Shown: positions 25,277 through 34,017, counted from the first letter of the stretch. The stretch is 64,000 bases of DNA from Pseudoclavibacter terrae (GCF_008831075.1 NZ_WBJX01000005.1:124001-188000), one strand, 5' to 3'. The notes: generated from the sequence alone by a model not told the origin. Translations and numbers: made by a program.

Positions 25277-26248
25277 GTGAGAATCGTCTGCATCGACGGC
25301 GAATCGCAGTACTACGACATCGTGAAGCGGGATGTCATCGAGCCGCTCGCCGCGGCCGGCCACCAGCTCGACTGGTTCGAGGAGCGCTTCGCCGACGCCG
25401 ACGCGACCATCGCGAGAGCGCAAGGCTACGACGGCATCTACATCATCGGCGACCAGGGTCCGCTTCCCGAGCGCTTCCTCTCCGAGGTGCCAGGACTCAA
25501 GCAGGTCAGCTTCGTGGGCACCGGCGCTCACCGGTTCGTGAACGTCGCGGAGGCGGAGCGCCTCGGCATCACCGTCACCAACGTTCCCGATTTCGCCAGC
25601 CGCAGCGTCGCCGAGCACGCCATCGCGCTCATGTTCGCCGTGGCACGCCGCGTGCCGGAAGGCGACCGCGTCGTGCGCGCCGGCGACTGGCAGAAGAACC
25701 AGGGCATCAAGCTGCGCGGCCGCGTGCTCGGCGTCGTCGGCACCGGCGCCATCGGCCGAGAGGTCATCGACATGGGCCAGGCCCTCGGGATGGACGTGGT
25801 GTTCTGGAACCGCACGGAGCGGCCCGAAGCCGAAGCAGAGCTCCCAGCGCGCCGCGTGACGCTCGAAGAGCTGTTCCGCATGAGTGACGTGGTCTCACTC
25901 CACCTCACGCACACGCCTGAGACAGAAGGCCTCATCTCCGCCGAGCTGCTCGGCTCGCTGCCCGGCAACGCCATCGTCATCAACACGGCCCGCGACGAGA
26001 TCCTCGACCGGGAGGCGCTCTTCGCGCTCCTGCGCGAGGAGCGCATCTTCGGTGCGGGGCTCGACGTCTTCGAATCGGAGCCGCCCCAGCTCGACCAGCT
26101 GCCCGTCGAGCAGCCGAACCTCATCCTCACCCCGCACATCGGCTTCCACACCGACGAAGCCGACGAGGTCTTCGCCATCGCGGGGCAGAACATCGTCGCG
26201 TTCGCCGAAGGCGCCCCGCGCAACGTCGTGCGCAGCGCCGCACTCTAG
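25277..26248 (+). CDS. D-2-hydroxyacid dehydrogenase (GhrA/SerA-like)
   Basis: NAD(P)-dependent oxidoreductase of 323 residues. Seen: Rossmann motif GVVGTGAIGREV, catalytic arginine in VINTARDEILDRE, glutamate segment DVFESEPPQ and catalytic histidine in ILTPHIGFHTDEA. GTG start follows AGAGAGAAGGAACC. It lies between the binding lipoprotein and kduI in the rightward wing, so it is likely to reduce or oxidise a 2-oxo or 2-hydroxy acid in the same pathway. It differs clearly in sequence from the dehydrogenase of the leftward wing, which suggests two separate steps rather than duplication. Confidence 0.9.
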   Translation: MRIVCIDGESQYYDIVKRDVIEPLAAAGHQLDWFEERFADADATIARAQGYDGIYIIGDQGPLPERFLSEVPGLKQVSFVGTGAHRFVNVAEAERLGITVTNVPDFASRSVAEHAIALMFAVARRVPEGDRVVRAGDWQKNQGIKLRGRVLGVVGTGAIGREVIDMGQALGMDVVFWNRTERPEAEAELPARRVTLEELFRMSDVVSLHLTHTPETEGLISAELLGSLPGNAIVINTARDEILDREALFALLREERIFGAGLDVFESEPPQLDQLPVEQPNLILTPHIGFHTDEADEVFAIAGQNIVAFAEGAPRNVVRSAAL

Positions 26249-26263
26249 CCAGCAGCATCGGAC

Positions 26264-27100
26264 ATGAAGGAACCAATGGACATCCGCCACGCCACCCACC
26301 CCGACGAGATCGCGCACATGAGCGACGAGCAGCTGCGAGCCCGCTTCGTGATCAGCGACCTGTTCGTCCCCGGCAGCCTCAAGCTCGTCTACAGCCACGA
26401 AGACCGCATGGTGCTCGGCGGCGCGTCGCCGCTCCCCGGAGCAGCGCTCGACCTCGAGACCCCCGCGGAACTCCGGGCCGACTACTTCTGCCAGCGCCGG
26501 GAGCTCGCCGTGACAGGACTCGGCGGGCACGGCACGGTCGTCGTCGACGGCACGCGATACCCGCTCGGACACATGGACGCGCTCTACATCGGCCGCGGCG
26601 CCCGCGAGATCTCGTTCGAAGCAGACATCGAAGGCACGCGCTTCTTCCTGTCCTCAGCCGTTTCGGGAGAAGCCCATTCCACGACCCTCATCCCGAAGGC
26701 CGAAGCCCTCACGACCGAGACCGGTGAGGTGGAGCACGCGAACCGGCGCATCGTGCGCAAGCACATCCACGAGGACGGCGTGCGCAGCAGCCAGCTCGTG
26801 CTCGGCATCACCGCTCCGGAGACCGGCAGCGTCTGGAACAGCATGCCGCCCCACACCCACGACCGCCGCACCGAGGTGTACGCGTACTTCGACCTCGACG
26901 AGAACGAGCGGGTCTTCCACTTCATGGGGCTGCCAGGCCAGACCCGCCACGTGCTGCTCAAGGACGGCGACGTCGTCATCTCCCCGGCCTGGTCGATGCA
27001 CTTCGGGGTCGGCACCACCAACTACTCGTTCCTGTGGGTCATGGCCGGCGAGAACCAGTCGTTCGCCGACATGGACCAGATCACGGTGCCGCAGATCTGA
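26264..27100 (+). CDS. kduI: 5-dehydro-4-deoxy-D-glucuronate isomerase (KduI)
   Basis: Cytoplasmic isomerase of 278 residues that converts 5-keto-4-deoxyuronate to 2,5-diketo-3-deoxygluconate, the substrate of KduD. It has the KduI hallmarks: MDIRHATHPDEIAHMS at the start, FFLSSAVSGEAH, and the zinc site PPHTHDRRTEVYAYF with a later histidine in WSMHFGVGTTNYSFLW. Length equals the family norm. AAGGAACC precedes the ATG. It is the last gene of the rightward wing and is followed by a strong hairpin. Together with kduD it defines the pathway of the locus, although no polysaccharide lyase or KDG kinase/aldolase is in the window. Confidence 0.95.
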   Translation: MKEPMDIRHATHPDEIAHMSDEQLRARFVISDLFVPGSLKLVYSHEDRMVLGGASPLPGAALDLETPAELRADYFCQRRELAVTGLGGHGTVVVDGTRYPLGHMDALYIGRGAREISFEADIEGTRFFLSSAVSGEAHSTTLIPKAEALTTETGEVEHANRRIVRKHIHEDGVRSSQLVLGITAPETGSVWNSMPPHTHDRRTEVYAYFDLDENERVFHFMGLPGQTRHVLLKDGDVVISPAWSMHFGVGTTNYSFLWVMAGENQSFADMDQITVPQI

Positions 27101-27143
27101 CCCGCACGGTGCGGTCCGCCGCACGCAGACAAGTGCGCCACAC

Positions 27144-27182
27144 GAGGCTGCGCCTGGAGCTCATCGCTCCGGGCGCAGCCTC
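27144..27182 (+). terminator. Terminator hairpin after kduI
   Basis: Long GC-rich inverted repeat: GAGGCTGCGCC pairs with GGCGCAGCCTC, with GGAGC/GCTCC inside and a short loop. It lies 43 nt past the kduI stop and probably ends the cupin-to-kduI transcript. Confidence 0.85.
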
Positions 27183-27354
27183 TTCGGCGTGATGCGCCCA
27201 CGCGGCTCACAGCGGCGGGGTTCACGGCGTCGACAGCCGCCCAGGCGCTGTCGCCCGAGAACTCCGACGCGTTCCGGCAGGACGTCCTCGCGCGCGGGCT
27301 CACCGACGCGATGGAGGCGTACGGGAAGGTGTGAGGCGAGAGCGAGCCGGATGA

Positions 27355-28134
27355 TCAGGTCGGCGTGACCTCGGGCGCCTCCCCGAGCGGGGACGCGTCC
27401 AGCCGCTCCCCGACGATCGCCATCGCTCGCTGCTGCACGGGGTTGAGCACCGAGGCCGAGTACTCGTCGAAGAGGCCGGCCGCGTCGGTCAGGTCGAGCT
27501 CCGGCGCATCCGCGCGCAGCGACTCGACGACCTGCGCGAACGTCGCGACGAAGCGGTCGATGAAGGCGTCGAACGCGCCGTCGCTGGTGCGGTCGCCGAG
27601 CTGATGGAACTCGGCGGTGATCGCGACGAGCTGCGGCACGATCTCGGGGTCGCTGAGCTGCTCGTAGTACCCGACCAGGTGCGGCATCCCCTGTTCGCCG
27701 ACGAGGTGCGCGAGGAGCACGGTCTGGTCGCGATCCATCTGCTCGAGCTCGGGGGAGAGGTGGCCGGAGAGGGTGCCCATGAAGGCGGCGAGCTCCGGCG
27801 GCAGATCCGGGGTCGTGGGGAGGCCGCGCAGCTGCGCGATGAGGGCGCGTTGCGCGGTCAGCCGCTCGATCTGCGCCTCGAGCTCCGCGTCGAGCCGGTC
27901 GAGCATCGCGGGCGCATCGCTGCCGTGCTCGTCGAGGAGGTTCGGCATATCTTCGAGGGCGATGCCGAGTGCGGCCAGGCGACGGATGCGCAGCACTCGG
28001 ATCAGATCGTGCACCCCGTACTGCCGGTATCCGTTGGAGGTGCGGGGCGGCTCATCCAGCACCCCGACCTGGTGGTAGTGCCGCAGCGCGCGCACCGTGA
28101 CACCGGCGCGGCGGGCGAGCTCGCTGCTGTTCAT
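27355..28134 (-). CDS. MerR-family transcriptional regulator
   Basis: Regulator of 259 residues. The N-terminal MerR winged HTH is clear (SSELARRAGVTVRALRHYHQVG, RTSNGYRQYG, LIRVLRIRRLAALGIAL), followed by a coiled coil and a long C-terminal region (about 130-259) like TipA-type drug-binding domains. ATG overlaps the MFS stop as ATGA, so regulator and exporter are one transcript. MerR proteins with such C termini usually sense a hydrophobic drug and activate an exporter, which fits the neighbour. The stop lies 173 nt from the kduI terminator; the genes are convergent. Confidence 0.9.
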   Translation of the reverse strand: MNSSELARRAGVTVRALRHYHQVGVLDEPPRTSNGYRQYGVHDLIRVLRIRRLAALGIALEDMPNLLDEHGSDAPAMLDRLDAELEAQIERLTAQRALIAQLRGLPTTPDLPPELAAFMGTLSGHLSPELEQMDRDQTVLLAHLVGEQGMPHLVGYYEQLSDPEIVPQLVAITAEFHQLGDRTSDGAFDAFIDRFVATFAQVVESLRADAPELDLTDAAGLFDEYSASVLNPVQQRAMAIVGERLDASPLGEAPEVTPT

Positions 28135-29375
28135 CGCACACCACCCGCGTTCACGCTGACTGCCTGGGGTTCCAGTGTACGAAGCGGGCGGGCGGCGAGG
28201 CCGTAGGCGAACGCGCATCCCCACGCCCCGAGCAGCACAAACGCGGCCACATTGACGCTCGCGTACTCGGTGATCACGGCCGCGAGCATGATGCCAACCG
28301 ACGGGGCCGCCGTGGTGAGCGCGTTCTGAGTGCCCATGATGCGGCCGCGCAGTTGCTCGGGGATGCGTTCGATCATGAGCACGCCGATGAGGCTGCCGAA
28401 GAGCCCGCTTGCGACGCCCATGACGAAGGCGCCCGCGAACACGACCCACACCGAGGTGAGGAGGCTGATGAGTCCGATGCCGACGGTTGTGCCGATCATG
28501 CCGACGACGAACCAGGCGCGGCGCGGGCCGCGGGTGCCCGAGATCGCGTAGGTGGCACCGCCGACGAGCATGCCGAGGGCGAGCGCGCTGAGCACGAACC
28601 CGAGGAGTCCTGGCTGGTCGACGAGCGTGAAGTAGACGGGCAGCACGAGTCCCTGGAGCCCCGCGAGCACGAACACCGACACGAGGCTGAGCGCCGTGGT
28701 GGCGACGAGGAAGGGACTGCTGAAGAGCGCCCGCCAGCCGTCGCGCAGCTGCGACCATCCGCTGCCGACCGGGGCGGATGCGCGCGTGCCGTCGTCGGCG
28801 ACGATCTCGCCGACCGCCCTCGGGATGAGGAGGGTGGAGAGGGCGGCGAGGAGGGATGTGGCGGCGGTGATCCAGAGCACGGTGGAGCCGTTGAAGAGCA
28901 CCATGAGGGTTCCGGCGGCGGCGGGGCCGATGAAGATGGCGACGGCGCTGAGGCTCTCGCGCACACCCATGAGGCGTTCGGCGCTGATGTTGCCGTGGCG
29001 CACGATCGCGGGGAGCAGGGCTTCGCGAGCGGTCATCCCTGGCACGTCTCCGAGGGATCCGATGATGCCGAAGAGCACGAACCAGCCGAGGTTGAGCCCC
29101 GACACGAGGTCGATGATCGGCAACGCGGCGATCGAGGCAGCCGAGATGAGGTCGGTGACGACGGATGAGGTGCGCCGGTTGATGCGGTCGATGACGACCC
29201 CCATGAAGAGGCCGGCGAGCACCGCCGGAATGGCGGTGGCCGCGGCGACCGTGCCCGCCCCGAGGGCGCTGCCCGTCGTCGAGAGCACGATGAGCGGGAG
29301 GGCGACGCCCGCGATCGAATTGCCGAGCAGGGACAGGACGTGCGACGCGAGGTAGGTGACCGGGAGGAGGTTCAT
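28131..29375 (-). CDS. MFS transporter, drug-efflux type
   Basis: Membrane transporter of 414 residues with about twelve hydrophobic segments. The first helix region NLLPVTYLASHVLSLLGNSI and the motif FMGVVIDRINRRTSSV place it with the MFS_3 / macrolide-efflux-like group. It precedes and is coupled to the MerR regulator. A GACG...GTC inverted pair with a TTGACC box faces the gene about 33 nt upstream of the ATG and could be the MerR target, though a clean -10 was not found. Export of a toxic small molecule is inferred. Confidence 0.88.
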   Translation of the reverse strand: MNLLPVTYLASHVLSLLGNSIAGVALPLIVLSTTGSALGAGTVAAATAIPAVLAGLFMGVVIDRINRRTSSVVTDLISAASIAALPIIDLVSGLNLGWFVLFGIIGSLGDVPGMTAREALLPAIVRHGNISAERLMGVRESLSAVAIFIGPAAAGTLMVLFNGSTVLWITAATSLLAALSTLLIPRAVGEIVADDGTRASAPVGSGWSQLRDGWRALFSSPFLVATTALSLVSVFVLAGLQGLVLPVYFTLVDQPGLLGFVLSALALGMLVGGATYAISGTRGPRRAWFVVGMIGTTVGIGLISLLTSVWVVFAGAFVMGVASGLFGSLIGVLMIERIPEQLRGRIMGTQNALTTAAPSVGIMLAAVITEYASVNVAAFVLLGAWGCAFAYGLAARPLRTLEPQAVSVNAGGVR

Positions 29376-29606
29376 GGACCCCAGCAGAAACTATGACGTT
29401 GGGGCGGGGTCAAGCGGGCCTAGCGACTGCGCTCTGCGCGGCCTCTCTGATGGGTACGAACTCGAACCAGGCCCTGTCCGGCGGGCTCCAGCGCAACTTC
29501 GGTGCTTCGATGGAGGAAACGCTCATGCGGGCGCGAAAGGCTTGATCCTTCAGAACGACTGCGGCCCACCTGCTGTGATGCTGCATCTCGAAGAAAGGAA
29601 GAACTC

Positions 29607-29879
29607 ATGAGCCTTCGAAAGAACATCGGATCCGTTGTTGTCGCCGCCGGACTTCTGGGTGGGGTCAGCGTTGCGCTCGCTCCGGCCGCGAACGCGGCCA
29701 CGCACCGTCAGATGGTCTATGGAAGCACGCTCTACGAGTGCCAGAACAGCCTCAACAACGCGGCGAACACCTACGCGAACGCTGGCAAGGACATCACCGG
29801 TGTCGACAGTTGCGTCAAGAACACCCAGACCGCTGGCGGCTTCAACAACTACTACGGCTCTGTGCTCTGGGACATCTGA
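29607..29879 (+). CDS. Small secreted protein with two cysteines, unknown function
   Basis: 90-residue protein with a clear Sec signal (MSLRKNIGSVVVAAGLLG, then ALAPAANAA). The mature form has about 60 residues and two cysteines, in YECQNSL and VDSCVKN, spaced to allow one disulfide, plus aromatic residues near the C terminus (NNYYGSVLW). AGAAAGGAAG precedes the ATG. I recognise no family. The last 28 nt overlap the 3' end of the convergent TetR gene. Downstream of the MFS/MerR pair but divergent from it, so it is a separate unit. Confidence 0.75.
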   Translation: MSLRKNIGSVVVAAGLLGGVSVALAPAANAATHRQMVYGSTLYECQNSLNNAANTYANAGKDITGVDSCVKNTQTAGGFNNYYGSVLWDI

Positions 29880-30571
29880 TCCCCCGCCGGCGGCTGCGCT
29901 TCCATCCCGCGCCACGCCACCTCGAGCCCCGCCCGGCACCGGGCGCGCGCGGCTGGGTCGTCGAAGCGGTCGCCGCGAACGACGAGCTGGTAGTAGAAGA
30001 TGCCGGCGATGAGGTCGAAGCACGCCTCGACGTCGAGGTCAGGGCGCAGCGACCCCTGGGCGATGCCGGCGCGTAGCGCGTCTTCGATCGGTCGGCGCCG
30101 CACGGAGACGTGCGACTCCCAGTAGGCCTGCTGCAGCGCCCGGTCGCTCATGACGAGGCGGATGCGCTGCCGGAACCGCTGGTCCGGGTAGCTGGTCTCG
30201 TCGAGCTCGGCGGATGCCCCCATCAGGAACTCGAAGATGCGCGCCCGCAAGTCGCCGGGCTTGGCCAGGGGTGGGGGCACCGTGCGCCCGACGTCGAGGG
30301 CGTCCGCGATGAGGGTCGTCATCGACGGCCACCGTCGGTAGAGGGCCGCCCGACTCACGCCGCTGCGCTCGACGACCCGCGACACGGTCACCGCCTCGTC
30401 GGCGTCGATGATCGCGAGCGTGGCGGCCAGGATCTGCCCGTCGAGTTCCTCGGTGCGGGGTCGACCGGGGCCGCGCCGCGCCTCGGCGTCCTCGCCCGCT
30501 GCCGGGTGCGCCGCGGCGCCCGCATCCCGTTGCTCGGATGCGGGCGTCGTGGCCGTTGCGGTGAACGTCAC
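29852..30571 (-). CDS. TetR-family transcriptional regulator
   Basis: Regulator of 239 residues. After a low-complexity N terminus with GRPR, the HTH reads ILAATLAIIDADEAVTVSRVVERSGVSRAALYRRWPSMTTLI, typical of TetR proteins. The C-terminal domain is all-helical with YPDQRFRQRIRLVMSD. GTG overlaps the tyrosine-phosphatase stop (GTGA), so it is the last gene of the phosphonate-type operon rather than an independent regulator. Feedback control of that operon is plausible but not shown. Confidence 0.9.
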   Translation of the reverse strand: MTFTATATTPASEQRDAGAAAHPAAGEDAEARRGPGRPRTEELDGQILAATLAIIDADEAVTVSRVVERSGVSRAALYRRWPSMTTLIADALDVGRTVPPPLAKPGDLRARIFEFLMGASAELDETSYPDQRFRQRIRLVMSDRALQQAYWESHVSVRRRPIEDALRAGIAQGSLRPDLDVEACFDLIAGIFYYQLVVRGDRFDDPAARARCRAGLEVAWRGMEAQPPAGDQMSQSTEP

Positions 30572-31341
30572 GCGAGCGCCTTCGCCCGGAGCTGCGTGAC
30601 GGTCGCATCGGTGAGCCCGGCTGCGCGGAGCGGCGCGAGCGGTTCGCCGTGGCGCTCGCGGAGGCGCGCGAGGAGGATCCGCATCGACACGTCCATGGGC
30701 TCGGCTCCGTCGAGGAGGGACCCGTTGAGCTTCGACACCGCGTCGAGGTCCATGCCGAACTTCGCGAGCAGCACGCTCATCGTCGGCCCGATGCGGGTCA
30801 GAATCGCGCGCATGTTGGCGTCGGTCTTCGCGTAGTCGCGCACGATGTCGTCGTCGTTCGCACCGAGCGCGAGCAGGAGCATCGCGGCGAGCACACCGGT
30901 GCGGTCGCGGCCGGCTGCGCAGTGGAAGGCGGTCGCGCCGGGGGAGATTGCGATGATGCCGAGCGCCGTCGCGAGTTGCGGCGCGGCCGTCTCGACCATG
31001 AGCGCATACATCTCGCCCATGCCAGCGTGTGCGCTCCCGTGCTCGTCGGTGGCGGGGATGCCCCCGCCGACGCTGCCCATAAGAGGCAGGTGGTGGTAGG
31101 CGACGGCGTGCGCGGCGAGCGGGCCTCGGCCCGTGAGCGCGACCTCGTCGGCGGTGCGCAGGTCGATGACCGAGGCGAGCCCGCCCGCGGTCAGCTCCCG
31201 CGCATCCGCTTCGGTGATGACGGACAGGTCGTCGGCGCGGATCGCGAGGCCCTCGCGGAGAGTGCCGCCGGCGATGGGGGTGCCGCCGAGGTCGCGGAGG
31301 TTGACGGGCGCGGAGAGGGAGATGTCGAGCGTGGTGGTCAT
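30568..31341 (-). CDS. Tyrosine/dual-specificity phosphatase-like protein
   Basis: Cytoplasmic phosphatase of 257 residues. It starts with VNLRDLGGTPIAGG, seen at the N terminus of bacterial tyrosine phosphatases, and has the P-loop HCAAGRDRTGV (C-x5-R) with the general-acid region around DLRTADEV. ATG overlaps the phnE stop (ATGA) and its stop overlaps the TetR gene. In this setting it more likely acts on a phosphorylated metabolite released from the imported compound than on protein; that is inference. No C-P lyase or phosphonatase is in the window. Confidence 0.88.
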   Translation of the reverse strand: MTTTLDISLSAPVNLRDLGGTPIAGGTLREGLAIRADDLSVITEADARELTAGGLASVIDLRTADEVALTGRGPLAAHAVAYHHLPLMGSVGGGIPATDEHGSAHAGMGEMYALMVETAAPQLATALGIIAISPGATAFHCAAGRDRTGVLAAMLLLALGANDDDIVRDYAKTDANMRAILTRIGPTMSVLLAKFGMDLDAVSKLNGSLLDGAEPMDVSMRILLARLRERHGEPLAPLRAAGLTDATVTQLRAKALA

Positions 31342-32180
31342 GTGAGTCGCTTTCGGATGAGGGCGCTGCCCTGGTCGATCAGCGTGACGAGCACGATGAT
31401 GCAGATGATGATGGCGCTGAGGTGTCCGTAGTCGTACATCTTCATCGCCGTGGTGAGCTCGAGGCCGATGCCGCCGGCCCCGACGAGGCCGAGGATGGTG
31501 GCGCCGCGCACGTTGCCCTCGAAGAGCAGCAGCGTGTACGAGACGAGCAGCGGGGCAGCCTGCGGGAGCACCCCGTACCGGATGAGCTGGCGGCGGGATG
31601 CGCCGACGGCCTGCATGGCCGACATTGGGCCGCGGTCGACGGATTCCATGGCCTCGGCGTACACCTTGCCGATGGAGCCGATCGAGCCGAGCGTCATGGC
31701 GAGAATCCCGGCGAACGGCCCGAGGCCGACGGCCGAGACGAACATGAGCGCGAACACCAGGTCGGGCACCGAGCGGATGATGTTCATCACCCAGCGGGCC
31801 GGGTAGTACATCCACTTCGGGGCGATGTTCGACGAGGCGGCGAACGCCATGAACAGCGACAGCACGGCCCCGAGGACGGTGCCGACGATGGCCATCTGCA
31901 GGGTCTCGATGAGGAGCGCGAAGATGGTGCCGAACTTCGAGAAGTCGGGCGGGAACAGGCGCGAGAGGAACTCGCCCATGTTGATGGCCCCGTCGCCGAG
32001 CTTCGCGAAGTTGAATTCGGCGCCCGCGAACGACCACAGCAGCACGATGACGGCGACCGGGATGCCGAGCATGAAGCGCGCCCGCGGGATCGAGAAGGCC
32101 CGTTCGAGGCGGTCGCGCTCGGCGGTCGTGAGGGTGGGGGTCGTGGATGCGCGGGGCGGCTTAGGCTCGGTGGTCGTCAT
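31338..32180 (-). CDS. phnE: Phosphonate/phosphite-type ABC permease (PhnE)
   Basis: Inner-membrane permease of 280 residues with about six helices. PhnE hallmarks are ETLQMAIVGTVLGAVLSLFMAF, NIIRSVPDLVFALMF, the EAA loop QAVGASRRQLIRYGVLPQA and GATILGLVGAGGIG. ATG at 32180 lies 20 nt inside the phnC 3' end; a longer frame reads back through phnC and was rejected. One permease gene implies a homodimeric channel. Confidence 0.92.
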   Translation of the reverse strand: MTTTEPKPPRASTTPTLTTAERDRLERAFSIPRARFMLGIPVAVIVLLWSFAGAEFNFAKLGDGAINMGEFLSRLFPPDFSKFGTIFALLIETLQMAIVGTVLGAVLSLFMAFAASSNIAPKWMYYPARWVMNIIRSVPDLVFALMFVSAVGLGPFAGILAMTLGSIGSIGKVYAEAMESVDRGPMSAMQAVGASRRQLIRYGVLPQAAPLLVSYTLLLFEGNVRGATILGLVGAGGIGLELTTAMKMYDYGHLSAIIICIIVLVTLIDQGSALIRKRLT

Positions 32181-33012
32181 CGTGGGCCTCCTCGTCGTCG
32201 TAGAGCACGGAGAGCTTGTCGGCGTCGAGCGCACCGGTTGGCGCGGAGACGAGCATCTCGCCGTGGCGGAGGCCGATGATGCGGTCGGTGTGGCGCAGCG
32301 CGAGGGGCAGCACGTGGAGGCTCACGAGCACGGGGATGCCGTCGCGGGTGGCGATGTCGCGAAGCAGTTCGAGTACGGAGTCGGCGAGCTTCGGGTCGAG
32401 GGATGCGACGGGTTCGTCAGCGAGGATCACCCGCGGTTGCTGCATGAGGGCGCGGGCGATGGCGACGCGCTGCTGCTGGCCGCCGCTCAGTGAACGGGCG
32501 GGGTCTTTCGCCTTGTGGGCGATGCCGACGCGGTCGAGCAGCTCCATCGCGCGTTTGCGGTGCTCGCTCCTGAAGCCGCCGACGAGGTTGATGGGGCCCG
32601 CGCTGTGGAGGGTGCCGGTGAGCACGTTCGTGAGCACGCTGAGGCGGGGGATGAGGTTGAACTGCTGGAACACCTGCCCGACGCCTGCGCGCAACTGCCG
32701 CAGCTCGCCCCGCCGGAGGTTGGTGACATCGTGGCCGGCGACGCGTGCTGTGCCGCCGGTGATGGGGGCGAAGCCGGTGAGGCTGCGCATGAGCGTCGAC
32801 TTGCCGGAACCGGACGCGCCGAGGAGGGCGACCATCTCGCCAGGGTGCAGGTCGAGGTCGACGCCGTCGAGCACGGTCGTCTCGTCGTAGGCGACCCTGA
32901 GGCCGCGCACGGTGACAAGAGGGAGGCGGGTGAGTGCATCCATGTCGCTGGTGGTGTTCGTTGCGGCGTTGGGCGCCGTGCTTGTGCTGGGTGCCGGGGC
33001 GAGGTTCGTCAT
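32161..33012 (-). CDS. phnC: Phosphonate/phosphite-type ABC ATPase (PhnC)
   Basis: Cytoplasmic ATPase of 283 residues. Walker A LLGASGSGKSTLMR, Q-loop GQVFQQFNLIPRLSVLTNVLTG (a PhnC signature), LSGGQQQR, Walker B VILADEPVASLDP and the switch histidine VSLHVLPLAL are visible. ATG overlaps phnD (ATGA) and the 3' end overlaps phnE by 20 nt. A Thr/Ala/Asn-rich N-terminal stretch of about 28 residues precedes the domain. Confidence 0.93.
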   Translation of the reverse strand: MTNLAPAPSTSTAPNAATNTTSDMDALTRLPLVTVRGLRVAYDETTVLDGVDLDLHPGEMVALLGASGSGKSTLMRSLTGFAPITGGTARVAGHDVTNLRRGELRQLRAGVGQVFQQFNLIPRLSVLTNVLTGTLHSAGPINLVGGFRSEHRKRAMELLDRVGIAHKAKDPARSLSGGQQQRVAIARALMQQPRVILADEPVASLDPKLADSVLELLRDIATRDGIPVLVSLHVLPLALRHTDRIIGLRHGEMLVSAPTGALDADKLSVLYDDEEAHDDDHRA

Positions 33013-33902
33013 TCGAGGTCCTCGAGTTGGACGCCGGCGACGCCTGCGATCTCGACGAAGCCGTCGAAGACGGAGGGCTCGGGGTCGACGGAGACGGGGA
33101 GGCCGATGAAGCCGGAGCCGAGGGCGCCAAGGGCTTCGGCGTTCTCTTCGACGAAGACGGCCTGGATGGCGTCCTGGATGACGGTGCGCTTCTCGTCGCT
33201 GAGCTCGGGGCTGCCGAGGACGCTACCCATGACGGGCATGGGTGCGCTCTCGCCGACGCCGCGCCACTCGCCGTCTGCGAACGGGAACATGGGGGCGCCG
33301 AGCTCGGTGAGCATGATGGAGGTGCAGGCGGCGTCCACCTGGCCCTGCTCGAGGGCCGCGAAGGAGCCTTCGTGGCCGCCGGCGAAGATCGCCTCGTAGT
33401 CGGTGCCCTGCTCGAGGCCCGCCTCGTGGAGCATGTGGACGGGCATGAAGTAGCCGGAGCTGGAGGCCTGGTCGGCGAAGGCGACGGTCTTGCCTTCGAG
33501 GTCGGTGAGTTCGTGCACGGGGGAGTCGTTGAGGACGACGCAGGTGGAGACGGGGTCTTCGCTGCCTTCCCAGGCGAGCAGCGCATCCACTTCGCCCGTG
33601 TTGACGGCGAGGGCGGAGGGGAAGCCGCTCATGATGCCCATGTCGACGTGGTCCGCGCGGATGGCTTCGACGACGCTCAGGTAGTCGGGCACGTCGGTGA
33701 CCTCGACCGTGTAGCCGGTCTCGGCTTCGAGGAGCTCGACGAGGGCGTCGGTGGGGTTCGCCTGAGTGGGGTCTTCGCCGAGGGGGATGGTGGCGATCGT
33801 GATCGTGGTGTCGTCGGCGGTGGCTTCGGCCGTCTGGCAGCCGGTGAGTGCGAGGGCGCTGACGCCCATGATGCCGAAGGCGAGGAGCGGTGAACGGCGC
33901 AT
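33009..33902 (-). CDS. phnD: Phosphonate/phosphite-binding lipoprotein (PhnD)
   Basis: Surface lipoprotein of 297 residues. Signal MRRSPLLAFGIMG with lipobox ALTGCQT is followed by the PhnD/PtxB-type fold: ITIATIPLGEDP, LVELLEAETGYTVEV, VDMGIMSGFPSALA and VAFADQASSSGYFMPVHML. ATG at 33902 has GGAAGGACC upstream; the longer frame starts before the signal peptide and lacks a site. It opens the phnD-phnC-phnE-phosphatase-TetR operon. Related binding proteins take phosphonate, phosphite or hypophosphite, and sequence reading cannot separate these. Confidence 0.92.
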   Translation of the reverse strand: MRRSPLLAFGIMGVSALALTGCQTAEATADDTTITIATIPLGEDPTQANPTDALVELLEAETGYTVEVTDVPDYLSVVEAIRADHVDMGIMSGFPSALAVNTGEVDALLAWEGSEDPVSTCVVLNDSPVHELTDLEGKTVAFADQASSSGYFMPVHMLHEAGLEQGTDYEAIFAGGHEGSFAALEQGQVDAACTSIMLTELGAPMFPFADGEWRGVGESAPMPVMGSVLGSPELSDEKRTVIQDAIQAVFVEENAEALGALGSGFIGLPVSVDPEPSVFDGFVEIAGVAGVQLEDLE

Positions 33903-33965
33903 GTTCGAGGTCCTTCCGAGGGATGCTCCCGGGATTTCGAGAACACCGGTATGCAAACCCTCGAA

Positions 33966-34017
33966 GGTGACCGGCAATTACGAGACCGGTGGACTGGAAA
34001 TTAGCGCGCAGGTGAAC
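33966..34017 (-). promoter_or_regulatory. PHO-box-like repeats upstream of phnD
   Basis: Three GGTGNNC words (33966-33972, 33988-33994, 34011-34017; GTTCACC, GTCCACC and GGTCACC on the coding strand) lie 22-23 bp apart, two helical turns. They match the 7-bp core of actinobacterial PhoP boxes, 64-115 bp upstream of the phnD start. Phosphate-starvation control is the prediction. Confidence 0.6.

Noticed and set aside
27183-27336. Possible 3' remnant of a gene ending AMEAYGKV
   Set aside because: The last 45 codons look protein-like, but there is no start, family match or upstream continuation past the kduI terminator.
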